The notes under the pieces: generated by a model
Database searches by the model: none
What the model saw: only the letters and a program-made list of their open reading frames with translations
What the model was told of the DNA's origin: nothing
NCBI RefSeq assembly: GCF_001592965.1
Contig: NZ_LRPC01000023.1
Coordinates: 62,001-126,000 of the forward strand
Reading direction: 5' to 3'
Source: Roseivirga spongicola
GTDB taxonomy: Bacteria; Bacteroidota; Bacteroidia; Cytophagales; Cyclobacteriaceae
Length of the DNA stretch: 64,000 nucleotides
Shown here: positions 16,781-25,467 of the stretch, piece after piece
Layout: each line of letters opens with the position of its first letter
How positions within the stretch are numbered: the stretch's first letter is position 1
Position numbers and translations under genes: made by a program

Positions 16781-18832
16781 TTACTTTTCAATCCAGACAA
16801 TCAACTCCTTATTCCATTCTCTGAATGCTTTGATAAGGAAGATGCTGATCAATACCATAACAGCTAAAGCCACAATCTCAGAAACGTTTGAGGCTTCGTA
16901 CATCAATGCAGTGAAGAAATGATAAACGTTGAACATTCCTTGCAAAATGGCCCAAGTAAAGGCTGTCCAATAGAACCAGCGCACTTTCACTTCTAGGCAG
17001 AGTACCGAGAATAGAAAGGCAAGTCCTTCTAGCCCTACACGCCATAAATGGTGTGATAAAGGTACATGACCAGTTGCATCATCCATCATCATGTTTTCAT
17101 GGTAGTAGACACCATAAAGCCCATACATGCCGTGCAATATGTAGCCAATGGCACTGGCCAGCCAGAGTATAGCGATTTTATATTTCATTGGTTTTTCTGT
17201 TTCAGTTTGTGATGTTGATTCAGCAGTAAATTCTTCTTTTTGTTGAGCCAGCAGTTCTTTATGGCTTGGAGAAAGGGGCTCAGGCTTTTTAATTTTTGTA
17301 AGGGTGAAAAGTACGATGGCGCTCATGCCAATCCAGATAAGGTCTACCAAAGCAATTTCTACCTGATTTTGAGCAATCATTGTCCAAACCCAGTTACCAG
17401 AAATCAATCCATTTACAATAGGAATGAGTAGCCCCAACACTGCACCAGATAGCAAAGTGTATTTGGTAGTGAAGTAGTTACTTCGCTTAAAGCGGAAGAA
17501 TAGCGTTACTATGGTTCCTACAATGAAAAAAGCAAGGTAAAGCAAGCTTTGTCTGCTGTCATCCATGCTACGAGGTAGCACACGCGCAACAATCATAGCG
17601 AAAGCGGTTACCGGGTAAAGAGACATGCAGATGGCGATAAATGAGTGGCCAACTTTTCGATTGAAAAGCCTTTGGCTAGCAGAAATATTCTTTTTCTCGC
17701 GGGCGGTTAGCCAAATTAATACGCCACTGATAATGACAAAACAGGTGATAAGCGCCAGAATGAAATACACCATTTTGAGCGGGTAACCACCCCAATCGCC
17801 AAAGTGCAGGGCGCGTACGGTTGCCTCAACACCTTCCAGATAGTTTGGCTCATCTGGTAGCTTCTCCGCAATAAGCTCACGGCTGGCAACATCATAGATG
17901 GCTCGGCCATGCGCTACAAACTTCTTCTGGTTCATCAACATGCCATCCACTTGAAACATCATGTTGTCTGTTCCATAATTGCGGATGTAAACCTGCACGG
18001 GCGTAAAGCCTTCCCAACGGCTTTGCACATCTTCCATAAAGCCATTTAAGCTCCCAATATTCTCGGTTGGTTGACCTAACTCATAGGTTCGCATCATTGG
18101 GCGTACTTCTTCAAGTAGCTTGTCTTGGTCACCATTATAGATAAGAGAGGCAGGTGCTAAAACAAAAATGGACATGCAGAGAAAGCAGCTGGTTACAGCA
18201 AATACGAATTGAAACGGCAGACCAATCACTCCTAAAGCAGTGTGAGCATCGGTCCAAATGGTTTTGGCCTTGGCCTTAGGGCGGAAAACATAAAAGTTGG
18301 AAACGATCTTCTTCCAATGAATAATTACTCCTGATACAATTGCTAGCAGAAAGAAAAACGCTACAAAACCCGCAATATAAATGCCTACGTAAGGGATTTG
18401 TGAGAAGAAGTGCAGGCGGTAAACTAGCTCGCCAATACTGTAGAAAGAATAGTATTCTGACCAAGTATAATCGTGAGCATCTATAAAGAAATAGTAGAGT
18501 TTATCTTCTTTGGTAGGGGCTTTAATAGTGTCTTGCGATTCACTTAGCTGAAAGTAAATCTCTTGTTTAGCATCAGGAACCAAAATGCGTAAGTCACGAC
18601 CATATAGTTCATAATCTTCAGACTTGATTACTTCAATGGCACGGTCATAATCAATGTCGATCGCTTCTTCCACATTCACTTTATCCCCCTTTTCCCATGC
18701 AGTGATTTCATCTTTTATTAAAGCAAAAGCACCACAAAAGAAAATGACGAACAAGGCTGTGCTGATAACAATACCCGATACCGTATGTAGGTGAAAGAAT
18801 ACGTGATAATTTCTCTTCGATTCAGAACTCAT
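16781..18832 (-). CDS. PepSY-domain transmembrane protein, iron-uptake associated
   Basis: A 683-residue inner-membrane protein. The N-terminal 420 residues match the PepSY-associated TM family (start YHVFFHLHTVSGIVISTALFV, later helices with VIIHWKKI and a DAHTALGVIGLPFQ segment). Several more helices follow in the C-terminal third. Relatives next to siderophore receptors are proposed to reduce ferric siderophores in the periplasm. It ends an operon with the TonB siderophore receptor and two small membrane proteins, matching the receptor-DUF3325-DUF3649-PepSY clusters known from Proteobacteria. The reductase role is inferred from the family. Confidence 0.85.
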   Translation of the reverse strand: MSSESKRNYHVFFHLHTVSGIVISTALFVIFFCGAFALIKDEITAWEKGDKVNVEEAIDIDYDRAIEVIKSEDYELYGRDLRILVPDAKQEIYFQLSESQDTIKAPTKEDKLYYFFIDAHDYTWSEYYSFYSIGELVYRLHFFSQIPYVGIYIAGFVAFFFLLAIVSGVIIHWKKIVSNFYVFRPKAKAKTIWTDAHTALGVIGLPFQFVFAVTSCFLCMSIFVLAPASLIYNGDQDKLLEEVRPMMRTYELGQPTENIGSLNGFMEDVQSRWEGFTPVQVYIRNYGTDNMMFQVDGMLMNQKKFVAHGRAIYDVASRELIAEKLPDEPNYLEGVEATVRALHFGDWGGYPLKMVYFILALITCFVIISGVLIWLTAREKKNISASQRLFNRKVGHSFIAICMSLYPVTAFAMIVARVLPRSMDDSRQSLLYLAFFIVGTIVTLFFRFKRSNYFTTKYTLLSGAVLGLLIPIVNGLISGNWVWTMIAQNQVEIALVDLIWIGMSAIVLFTLTKIKKPEPLSPSHKELLAQQKEEFTAESTSQTETEKPMKYKIAILWLASAIGYILHGMYGLYGVYYHENMMMDDATGHVPLSHHLWRVGLEGLAFLFSVLCLEVKVRWFYWTAFTWAILQGMFNVYHFFTALMYEASNVSEIVALAVMVLISIFLIKAFREWNKELIVWIEK

Positions 18833-18840
18833 AATTCAGA

Positions 18841-19122
18841 CTATCGGATTAAGTAGGCAATTGTGACAAGCAAAACGATGGAGACTAGGTAGTAGACCCA
18901 GGCTTTGGCTCCACTTTTCATCATAAATGGGATAATGAAAAATACCATCCAGAGCATATAAAGCGTATAGACCGATGTAGCCACAACCGCTGCTTTGTTT
19001 TCTACCAATAGGCCTAGCACATAGTGAAACATGGCTGATAATAAGTAGCCACCAATGAGCCCCGCAGTAATTTTTGCAGCACGATCTGGTCCTGACGATA
19101 AGTATTTAGGGTTCGCTGGCAT
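18841..19122 (-). CDS. Small membrane protein, DUF3649-like
   Basis: A 93-residue protein with three hydrophobic segments (AGLIGGYLLSAMFHYVLGLL, VYTLYMLWMVFFIIPFMM, YYLVSIVLLVTIAYLI). Its small size, start with RAAKITAGLIGGY, and place between a DUF3325-like gene and a PepSY gene suggest the DUF3649-type iron-uptake accessory family; similarity is by pattern only. It shares one base with the upstream gene and lies 8 bases before the PepSY gene, so it is translated with them. Confidence 0.7.
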   Translation of the reverse strand: MPANPKYLSSGPDRAAKITAGLIGGYLLSAMFHYVLGLLVENKAAVVATSVYTLYMLWMVFFIIPFMMKSGAKAWVYYLVSIVLLVTIAYLIR

Positions 19123-19448
19123 TAGATAAGAAATTCAATGGCGAGTGAAACAAAGAGAATGATAAGCAGGCTGAATTTGGTGAGCACTTTCAGTGGATAA
19201 AGGAGCACAACCATGGAAACGGCAAATGTGAGTATCAACAGAAAAAAGGCTATTGCCGCTCCGAATCCGGCATAAATTCCTAGCACGATGTACGAGCTTA
19301 GCAGAAGGAGAAGTCCAGCATGTTTTCTAAGTCGGTTTTGTGACTGGCTTATTCCTCGAAACTCAACATTCACCGATTTCATTTTGGTGGAGGTACTGTA
19401 AAGGAAGAAACTTCCAAGCAGGCAAAGTAGAATAGATGTGCTTACCAT
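19122..19448 (-). CDS. Small membrane protein, DUF3325-like
   Basis: A 108-residue protein with three or four transmembrane helices and a short basic loop (RKHAGLLLLLSSYIV). Size, topology and position directly after a siderophore receptor point to the DUF3325-like accessory proteins that accompany PepSY reductases. The function is unknown. It is the first gene after the terminator-like hairpin at 19459-19500, so its level relative to the receptor may be set by readthrough. Confidence 0.7.
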   Translation of the reverse strand: MVSTSILLCLLGSFFLYSTSTKMKSVNVEFRGISQSQNRLRKHAGLLLLLSSYIVLGIYAGFGAAIAFFLLILTFAVSMVVLLYPLKVLTKFSLLIILFVSLAIEFLI

Positions 19449-19458
19449 GGTTTAAAGC

Positions 19459-19500
19459 AAAAAGGGGTGCCGCCTGATGATGATCACTAAGCGACACCCT
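19459..19500 (-). terminator. Terminator or attenuator inside the siderophore operon
   Basis: In the minus direction: AGGGTGTCGC, a 17-base loop, GCGGCACCCC, then TTTTT. The stem has nine pairs including one G-T. It stands between the receptor and the three membrane-protein genes, which have no obvious promoter of their own, so partial readthrough is likely. Confidence 0.65.
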
Positions 19501-19518
19501 AGGGTTAACTAACTAAAA

Positions 19519-21939
19519 CTAAAATCTATACTTCAAGCTCATCAAGAATGCCCTTGGCTCTTGCGGAGTAATAGTAGACCAACCAGAATAGTATTCTTTG
19601 TCGAAAAGGTTGTTCACTTTGAGGTCTACTCTGAACTTGGCTACCTGATAGAACACGGAGGCATTTGCTATGGTGTATTCAGGAAGCAAGAAGGTGCCAG
19701 TATTAGCATAGTTCAAGACTGCTCTTTCGCTGGAACCGTTAATTCCGAACCCAAAACCAATTCCTTTCAAACTGCCGTTTTGTAGCTCATAGCTTGCCCA
19801 GAAGTTGTAAAGGTTTTTCGGGCCAGCCTCCAAAGGTCTAGTTCCTAACTGATTTGCATCGTCAGTTTCTGTAATCTCACTTTCATTGGTAGTGTACCCA
19901 CCCCTTAGGTTGAAACCATCGATAGGGTTTGCGTTCACTTCTAGTTCAAAACCACTGCTCTCTATAGTTCCTTCTTGCACCCGGTTGAAAGGATTGGAAG
20001 GGTCTGTCATTACTTTGTCGCTCACCTGAATGTCATAGTAGCTAATAGTGGCATTTAGTCGGTAATCGAAAAGGTTAGTTTTTAAGCCAAATTCTAACTG
20101 ATTGGCTTGCTCAGGATCGAATGACTTGAGCGTCTGCGGGCCAGCATTTGGGTCGCCTACCAGGGCAGGGGCTACATTGTTAAAACTGTTCTGATAGTTG
20201 GCGAATATTGACATTTTATCCGCAATTGGCTGATAAAGCACTCCGAATTTTGGAGATAGGGTAGTTTGGTCGAAACCACCTTCACCGTTAATGTCGCCCA
20301 AGTTTTCAAACCTATCTAAACGAACACCAGCCATTACAGAAAGGCTAGGAGTGAAGTTAATAACATCTGAAACATAAGAACTGATTACATTTTGTCTAAC
20401 TACTGAGCTTCCGTTGGCTAAAGGAGCAATGGCTTGATCTACAGCAGAAGTGGTTAGAGGAAATGGACCGGTTTCGGTGGCAGGAGTAAATGGGTTGTCT
20501 GGGAAAAGTTCGCCTGTAGGGCTTACGTTGCCATAGTAGGCATATCCTGAACTGTTGTCAACCGACTTTGCTTCTAAATAGTCGATTCCGAAAACCAGTC
20601 TGTTTCTTAATTCACCAATTTTGAAATCACCAATAATGTTCTCCTGAATGTCGAAAGTATTGGTCTGCGCATTCTGCTTATTAATGAACCTGGTGAAAAT
20701 GTTGCCAGGGTATACGCCATAATCATATAAGTAGGAGTAGTACCCATCGGTTGTGGTCTGGCTAGTAGATATTACGGTTTGAGAAGTCCAGTTATCAGAG
20801 ATTTTATAGCTAACCTCGCCTCTGAAATTGCTTGTTGGAGTGGCAATGGTTAGTCCGTTGCTGGTAAACGAAAGCTTGTTGTTGTACCCTAGCGCATCTA
20901 AATCAGGAGCGTCACTCGGTGCAGCTCTGTTCAAGAAAAGCATGGTCGGGTTAGTTTGCTCCGCTTTGGTTATTTCTCCGTAAAAGGAGAAGGTTAGCTT
21001 GTTGTTTACTCTGTAAGTCAATGAAGGAGCTACAAAGAATGTTTCTCTGAATCCAGCATCTTGAAAGCTTCCTTTATACTGGTAAGAAGTATTTAGGCGG
21101 AAGTAAATATCTTGAGCGGCATCTAGTGGAGTGTTGTAGTCAAAAGTCAACTGGTTCAACCCAAATGAACCCGTTGTGAAGTTAATGCCACCACCGGTTC
21201 CGGCAAATGGCTTTTTGGTTACTACATTGATAATTCCTCCATAAGAACCCACGGAGTTTCCAAAAAGGGTAGCCGATGGACCTTTAATTACTTCAATTCT
21301 ATCAATATTGGCTGCATTAATGGTTCCGTTGGTTAAACCTGGCATTCCGTTTACCAATTGGGGTTGAACCGAAAAACCTCTCAAGCTATAATATCCAGCA
21401 CCGTCACCACCGCGCCCAGTAGAAGTCCAGAGCTTATCAACGCCAGTGGCATTCTTAAGAGCGTCTTCAAAATTGGTTACAGTTTGAGAAACTAAAAGCT
21501 CATTGGTAATGGTACTATACACCTGCGTATTTTCAAGGTCTTTTAATGGCAGCTTAGAAACGTAAGCTGTTTGCTCACGAGAGAACTGGTTAATTCGTTC
21601 TCCAGTAACCACTACATCTTGAAGAATTTCATTTCCCTCATATAGGGTGATGTCTTCTAAAGTTGTGGCTTGGTTCGCTTCTATGGTAATAGGAAGTTCA
21701 ACCGTTTTGAAGCCTACGAATGAAACACGGGCAACGGCCTGTCCTGTTGGTAAGTTGCCGACAGTAAACGTGCCGTCTATATCTGTTACAGCTCCTTTTT
21801 CGGTGCCAAGAACCAGGACGGTCACTCCTATGAGCGGTTCTTGGTTGTTGTCTAGCACTTTACCTTTGAGGCTACCAGTTTGTGCAAAAGCTGGTACTGC
21901 TAACAGCAGTAGAATGATTATTTGTAAAGTTTTCTTCAT
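19519..21939 (-). CDS. TonB-dependent siderophore receptor
   Basis: An 806-residue outer-membrane receptor: signal peptide (1-19), carboxypeptidase-regulatory-like domain (about 22-105), TonB box region (QDVVVTGERIN), plug (about 120-260, with GAGYYSLRGFSVQPQLVNG and IDRIEVIKGPSATLFG) and a barrel ending in MSLKYRF. Plug sequence and overall layout match the ferrichrome/ferrioxamine-type siderophore receptor family. It imports ferric siderophores; the exact ligand cannot be told. No siderophore biosynthesis genes are in the window, so the compound may come from other organisms. The promoter carries both iron-region motifs. Confidence 0.92.
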   Translation of the reverse strand: MKKTLQIIILLLLAVPAFAQTGSLKGKVLDNNQEPLIGVTVLVLGTEKGAVTDIDGTFTVGNLPTGQAVARVSFVGFKTVELPITIEANQATTLEDITLYEGNEILQDVVVTGERINQFSREQTAYVSKLPLKDLENTQVYSTITNELLVSQTVTNFEDALKNATGVDKLWTSTGRGGDGAGYYSLRGFSVQPQLVNGMPGLTNGTINAANIDRIEVIKGPSATLFGNSVGSYGGIINVVTKKPFAGTGGGINFTTGSFGLNQLTFDYNTPLDAAQDIYFRLNTSYQYKGSFQDAGFRETFFVAPSLTYRVNNKLTFSFYGEITKAEQTNPTMLFLNRAAPSDAPDLDALGYNNKLSFTSNGLTIATPTSNFRGEVSYKISDNWTSQTVISTSQTTTDGYYSYLYDYGVYPGNIFTRFINKQNAQTNTFDIQENIIGDFKIGELRNRLVFGIDYLEAKSVDNSSGYAYYGNVSPTGELFPDNPFTPATETGPFPLTTSAVDQAIAPLANGSSVVRQNVISSYVSDVINFTPSLSVMAGVRLDRFENLGDINGEGGFDQTTLSPKFGVLYQPIADKMSIFANYQNSFNNVAPALVGDPNAGPQTLKSFDPEQANQLEFGLKTNLFDYRLNATISYYDIQVSDKVMTDPSNPFNRVQEGTIESSGFELEVNANPIDGFNLRGGYTTNESEITETDDANQLGTRPLEAGPKNLYNFWASYELQNGSLKGIGFGFGINGSSERAVLNYANTGTFLLPEYTIANASVFYQVAKFRVDLKVNNLFDKEYYSGWSTITPQEPRAFLMSLKYRF

Positions 21940-21943
21940 CTTA

Positions 21944-22014
21944 TTTAGACTGATTCTTAATAATGGCGCAAAAGTATATTACACCACCTGCCGTTGCAAT
22001 CACTAGTGCTAGTG
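21944..22014 (-). promoter_or_regulatory. Siderophore-receptor promoter: palindrome, -33/-7 and TTTAGA operator
   Basis: Toward the gene: box CACTAGTGCTAGTG (forward, 22001-22014; one central mismatch to a perfect palindrome), one base, -33 TTG (21999-21997), 20 bases, -7 TACTTTTG (21976-21969), 8 bases, then the site with forward sequence TTTAGACTGATTCTTAA (21944-21960), then ATG at 21939. The layout matches the hmuT promoter almost base for base. Confidence 0.75.
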
Positions 22015-22065
22015 AATCTTGGCGCTATTGGTAGCTACTTGCTAAAGAAGAAGAATGAATGGAGC

Positions 22066-22626
22066 TTATCTGTGGATGATAATCTCTTGTACATCTGATG
22101 AAACAGGTATGGCCTTTACAGCTTGGTCATCGGTTTGCATAATTACATAGTCTGCATTTTTGCCAATCAGCTTTCCTTTTAAAACCCTTTCGTCAGATTG
22201 AAAAACGATTTCAATTTCTTTCGGAGCTTCTTCAAATCGCTTGAACATTCTATCACCGTAGAATTCAGAGGCTAGATTCAAATAGGCCAAAGCGGAAAGA
22301 ACAATAATGTACGGGCGATATTTCTTCAAGGCGTTGGTAGACATTCCGAAATTGAACCTTTTATATGATTTCGGCCATCGCCCTTGCCAAAGCTTATCGA
22401 CTTGAAAGAAGATCAATACGGCTATTAAACTTGCTGCTGCAAAAAGGATAAGCTCAAAGTTTTTAACAGGAGCCAACAAAAAGTCAAGGATGTCAGCATA
22501 TTCAAAAATATTGATATCGAAGTGATTGTAGTATTTATAATCGAACATCATTCCAATCAACACTACGGTTAAATAACCTAAGGTGATGTATGTCTGACTG
22601 TCTAGAAAAGGTTTTTTCTCGCTCAT
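22066..22626 (-). CDS. Membrane protein of unknown function
   Basis: A 186-residue protein with three predicted helices (TLGYLTVVLIGMMFDY; ELILFAAASLIAVLIFF; YIIVLSALAYLNLA) and a C-terminal soluble segment of about 60 residues rich in beta strands (VLKGKLIGKNADYVIMQTDD). I do not recognise a family. It transcribes away from the repeat array. No conserved partner is adjacent. Confidence 0.7.
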   Translation of the reverse strand: MSEKKPFLDSQTYITLGYLTVVLIGMMFDYKYYNHFDINIFEYADILDFLLAPVKNFELILFAAASLIAVLIFFQVDKLWQGRWPKSYKRFNFGMSTNALKKYRPYIIVLSALAYLNLASEFYGDRMFKRFEEAPKEIEIVFQSDERVLKGKLIGKNADYVIMQTDDQAVKAIPVSSDVQEIIIHR

Positions 22627-22731
22627 TCAGGGTTCAAGATAAGAAAAGTCGTATTATTCAATCCGAAAGATCGACTAAACGTTCTCTAGGCAATTTGGAA
22701 GGGACATCATCTGGATGAGGCAACTAGCCAG

Positions 22732-24308
22732 CTAGTCTTAGGGCCTTTAAGACTTTAATGTGGTGGTGACTAGGGTAGCGAATTGATATTCGTTCGTCAT
22801 TCCAGAATTTTTCTTTGCAGTTTTAGAGCAATGAAAAATATCCGGAATCTAAAAACTGGTTTGAGGAGATTCCTGATAAATCTTTTGACTGGAAAAAATG
22901 TCAAAAGATTTTCTGGAATGACGGTCAGTGAGGTAGTCTCGGCTCAATCATTCTGAGAGAAGCGAAGAATCTTATTAATCATTAAAGGAAGAATAGTATT
23001 TTCTGAAAGGTTGCAGCAACTAGTCTTAGGATCTCCTTAAGACTTTTATGTGGTGGTGATCAGAATAGCGAATAGATATTAGCACGTCATTCCGGAATTT
23101 TTCTTTGCAGGCTTTAGAGCAAAGAAAAATATCCGGAATCTAATAAGCTGGTTTGAGAGGATTCCTGATAAATCTTTTTGCTGAAAAAATGCCAAAAGAT
23201 TTTCTGGAATGACGATCAGTGAGATAGTCTCGACTCAGTCATTCTTAGAGGTGCGAAGAATCTTATTCATCATAAAGGAAGAATAGTATTTTCTCAAACG
23301 ATGCTTCAACTAGTCATAGGGTCCCCTAAGACTTTTATTCGGTGGTGACTAGAGTAGCGAATTGATATTCGTTCGTCATTCCGGAATTTTTCTTTGCAGG
23401 TTTTGGAGCAATGAAAAATATCCGGAATCTAAAAACTGGTTTGAGGAGATTACAGAAAATCTTTTGACTGGAAAAAATGTCAAAAGATTTTCTGTAATGA
23501 CGGTCAGTGAGGTAGTCTCGGCTCAGTCATTCTTAGAGGTGCGAAGAATCTTATCCATAATTACAGAAGAATAGTATTTTTTGAAACGATGCTTCAACTA
23601 GTCTTAGGGTCCCCTAAGACTTTAATGCGGTGGTGACAGGAGTAGCGAATCGATATCAGTACGTCATTCCGGAATTTTTCTTTGCAGATTTTGAAGCAAA
23701 GAAAAATATCCGGAATCTAAAAAACTGGATTGAGGAGATTCCTGATAAATCTTTTGGCTGGAAAAAATGCCAAAAGATTTTCTGGAATGACGGTCAGTGA
23801 GGTAGTCTCGGCTCAGTCATTCTTAGAGGTGCGAAGAATCTTATCCATAATTACAGAAGAATAGTATTTTTTGAAAGGATGCATCAACTAGTCTTAGGGT
23901 TCCCTAAGACTTTTATTAGGTGGTGACTAGAGTAGCGAATTGATATTCGTTCGTCATTCCGGAATTTTTCTTTGCAGGCTTTAGAGCAAAGAAAAATATC
24001 CGGAATCTAATAAGCTGGTTTGAGAGGATTCCAGAAAATCTTTTGACTGGAAAAGTGTCAAAAGATTTTCTGGAATGACGGTCAGTGAGGTAAGCTCGGC
24101 TCAATCATTCTGAGAGAAGCAAAGGATCTTATTCATCATAAAGGAAGAATAATATTTTCTGAAAGGATGCAACAACTAGTCTTAGGATCTCCCTAAGACT
24201 TTTATGTGGTGGTGGCTAAGGTAGCAAATTGATATCGGTATGTCATTCCGTAATTTTTCTTTGCAGTTTTTCGAGCAAAGAAAAATATCCGGAATCTAAA
24301 AACTGGAA
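22732..24308. repeat. Tandem array of ~289-bp units (five complete, one truncated)
   Basis: Units begin with CTAGTC at 22732, 23020, 23310, 23598, 23888 and 24176, with spacings alternating 288 and 290. The last unit breaks off near 24308. Each unit contains, in order: a hairpin AGTCTTAGGG/CCCTAAGACT; a long hairpin ATTCCGGAATTTTTCTTTGC / GCAAAGAAAAATATCCGGAA; a third hairpin built on GAAAATCTTTTGAC / GTCAAAAGATTTTC; an outer pair CGTCATTCC/GGAATGACG; and a tail TCATTCT..GAG..GCGAAGAATCT like the dispersed element at 59309-59374. Differences between units often keep the stems paired. The short frames inside are not genes. Confidence 0.93.
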
Positions 24309-24348
24309 TCACGTGAAACTATATCGCTCCGTGATTGATTAAATACAC

Positions 24349-25038
24349 ATGGAATTAAAAGGAAAACTAGCGATAGTAACCGGTGTCAGTAAAGGCATCG
24401 GTTTAGAAACAGTTAAAACTTTATTGGAAGCTGGCATGTATGTAGCAGGCTGGGGAAGAACCAATAACTCTATAGATCATAAAAATTACCACTTCTTTAA
24501 AACTGATGTTGCCGACTGGGAGAACGTTCAGGCTTCTTACAAGGCCACTAAAGAGCAGTTGGGTAACCCTGCTGTGCTTATCAATAATGCAGGTTTCGGT
24601 ATTCAGGGATTAATCCATGAGATAGATGTTGAAGACTGGAAGTCTATGTACGATGTGAATGTGCACGGTTTATTTTACTGTATTAAAATGGCAGCACCAG
24701 ATATGATTGATAATCAGGAAGGACATATTGTGAATATCTCGTCTATTGCAGGAACCAATGGTGTGAAAACCATGAGTGGCTATGTCGGGTCTAAGCATGC
24801 AGTAACGGGTATCGGACACTCAATTTTCCAAGAGTTGAGAGACTACGGAATTAAGGTGACAACCATCTACCCAGGTAGTACAAATACCAACTTCTTCGAT
24901 GATATGGAGTTTGCTAACGCGAATGAAAACATGATGCGTCCTCAAGACATCGCTCAGACTATTCTAGGTTCGCTACAAACTCATCCGAATTACCATGTAG
25001 TAGATGTGGAAGTAAGACCGCTGAAACCGAAAGGGTAG
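24349..25038 (+). CDS. Short-chain dehydrogenase/reductase
   Basis: A 229-residue cytoplasmic NAD(P)-dependent oxidoreductase of the classical SDR family: TGVSKGIG cofactor loop (11-18), NNAG (79-82), catalytic Ser in NISSIAG (about 131), Tyr145 and Lys149 (YVGSK). The Trp-Gly-Arg after the second beta strand leaves cofactor choice open. Substrate is unknown. It stands alone with a terminator after it, and its promoter region abuts the truncated end of the repeat array. Confidence 0.93.
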   Translation: MELKGKLAIVTGVSKGIGLETVKTLLEAGMYVAGWGRTNNSIDHKNYHFFKTDVADWENVQASYKATKEQLGNPAVLINNAGFGIQGLIHEIDVEDWKSMYDVNVHGLFYCIKMAAPDMIDNQEGHIVNISSIAGTNGVKTMSGYVGSKHAVTGIGHSIFQELRDYGIKVTTIYPGSTNTNFFDDMEFANANENMMRPQDIAQTILGSLQTHPNYHVVDVEVRPLKPKG

Positions 25039-25074
25039 AGAAGCAGAGAGCTAAAAGCCATTTGGAAAGATTAG

Positions 25075-25103
25075 AAAACCGAGCATAGTTGTTCGGTTTT
25101 TTG
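25075..25103 (+). terminator. Terminator after the SDR gene
   Basis: AAAACCGA and TCGGTTTTTT with a short loop, followed by further T-rich sequence, about 40 bases after the stop. Confidence 0.8.
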
Positions 25104-25467
25104 TTTTATATGCTGTCAGGGGCTCACTGCAGCAATGTTTTGCCTGAATAAAGAATTGGTAATCTTCCAAAGATTAGTCGTCAGACCACTCCAAGTGGTC
25201 AGACGACTTTCAAGTCTATAGAAACAGTTGTTCCCTTGATGCAAGGGATTCACTTATATGGGTTCTCAGTGAGGATATACCCCTCCGGCTTCCAGCCACC
25301 TCCCCTTCAGGGGAGGAGTTTGGCTCAACAGTATTTGTCCATCCACGATTAACTGATAACCGATAACGATTAACCTATACAGCAAAAACTTCCGGCTTCC
25401 GACTTCGGTCTTCCGTCTTCTCCACTATCTTTGACAATTCCTAAAACGAAAAGACGTTCATTCATCA
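25104..25467. other. Intergenic region of short repeats before gldA
   Basis: No gene. It holds a 33-base hairpin (25176-25208), CCTCCCCT/AGGGGAGG (about 25304-25320), a run of related GATAAC/GATTAAC words (25347-25377) and a run of CTTCCG/CTTCGG words (25390-25425). These are low-complexity dispersed repeats. The gldA promoter must lie within or after them and was not identified. Confidence 0.55.
25176..25208. repeat. Dispersed hairpin, CGTC-GACC family, second copy
   Basis: Arms AGTCGTCAGACCACT and AGTGGTCAGACGACT around a 3-base turn. The core matches the hairpin at 1392-1425, with substitutions that keep most pairs. Confidence 0.65.

Noticed and set aside
23362-23574. 70-residue frame inside the repeat array
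   Set aside because: It lies in hairpin sequence, is not kept in the other units and its protein has no recognisable features.
22732-24308. CRISPR-like array
   Set aside because: Units are about 289 bases and similar over their whole length, with no short repeats separated by unique spacers and no cas genes nearby.
22680-24340. Insertion sequence as origin of the array
   Set aside because: No transposase frame or target-site duplication was found; at most a non-autonomous element is possible.
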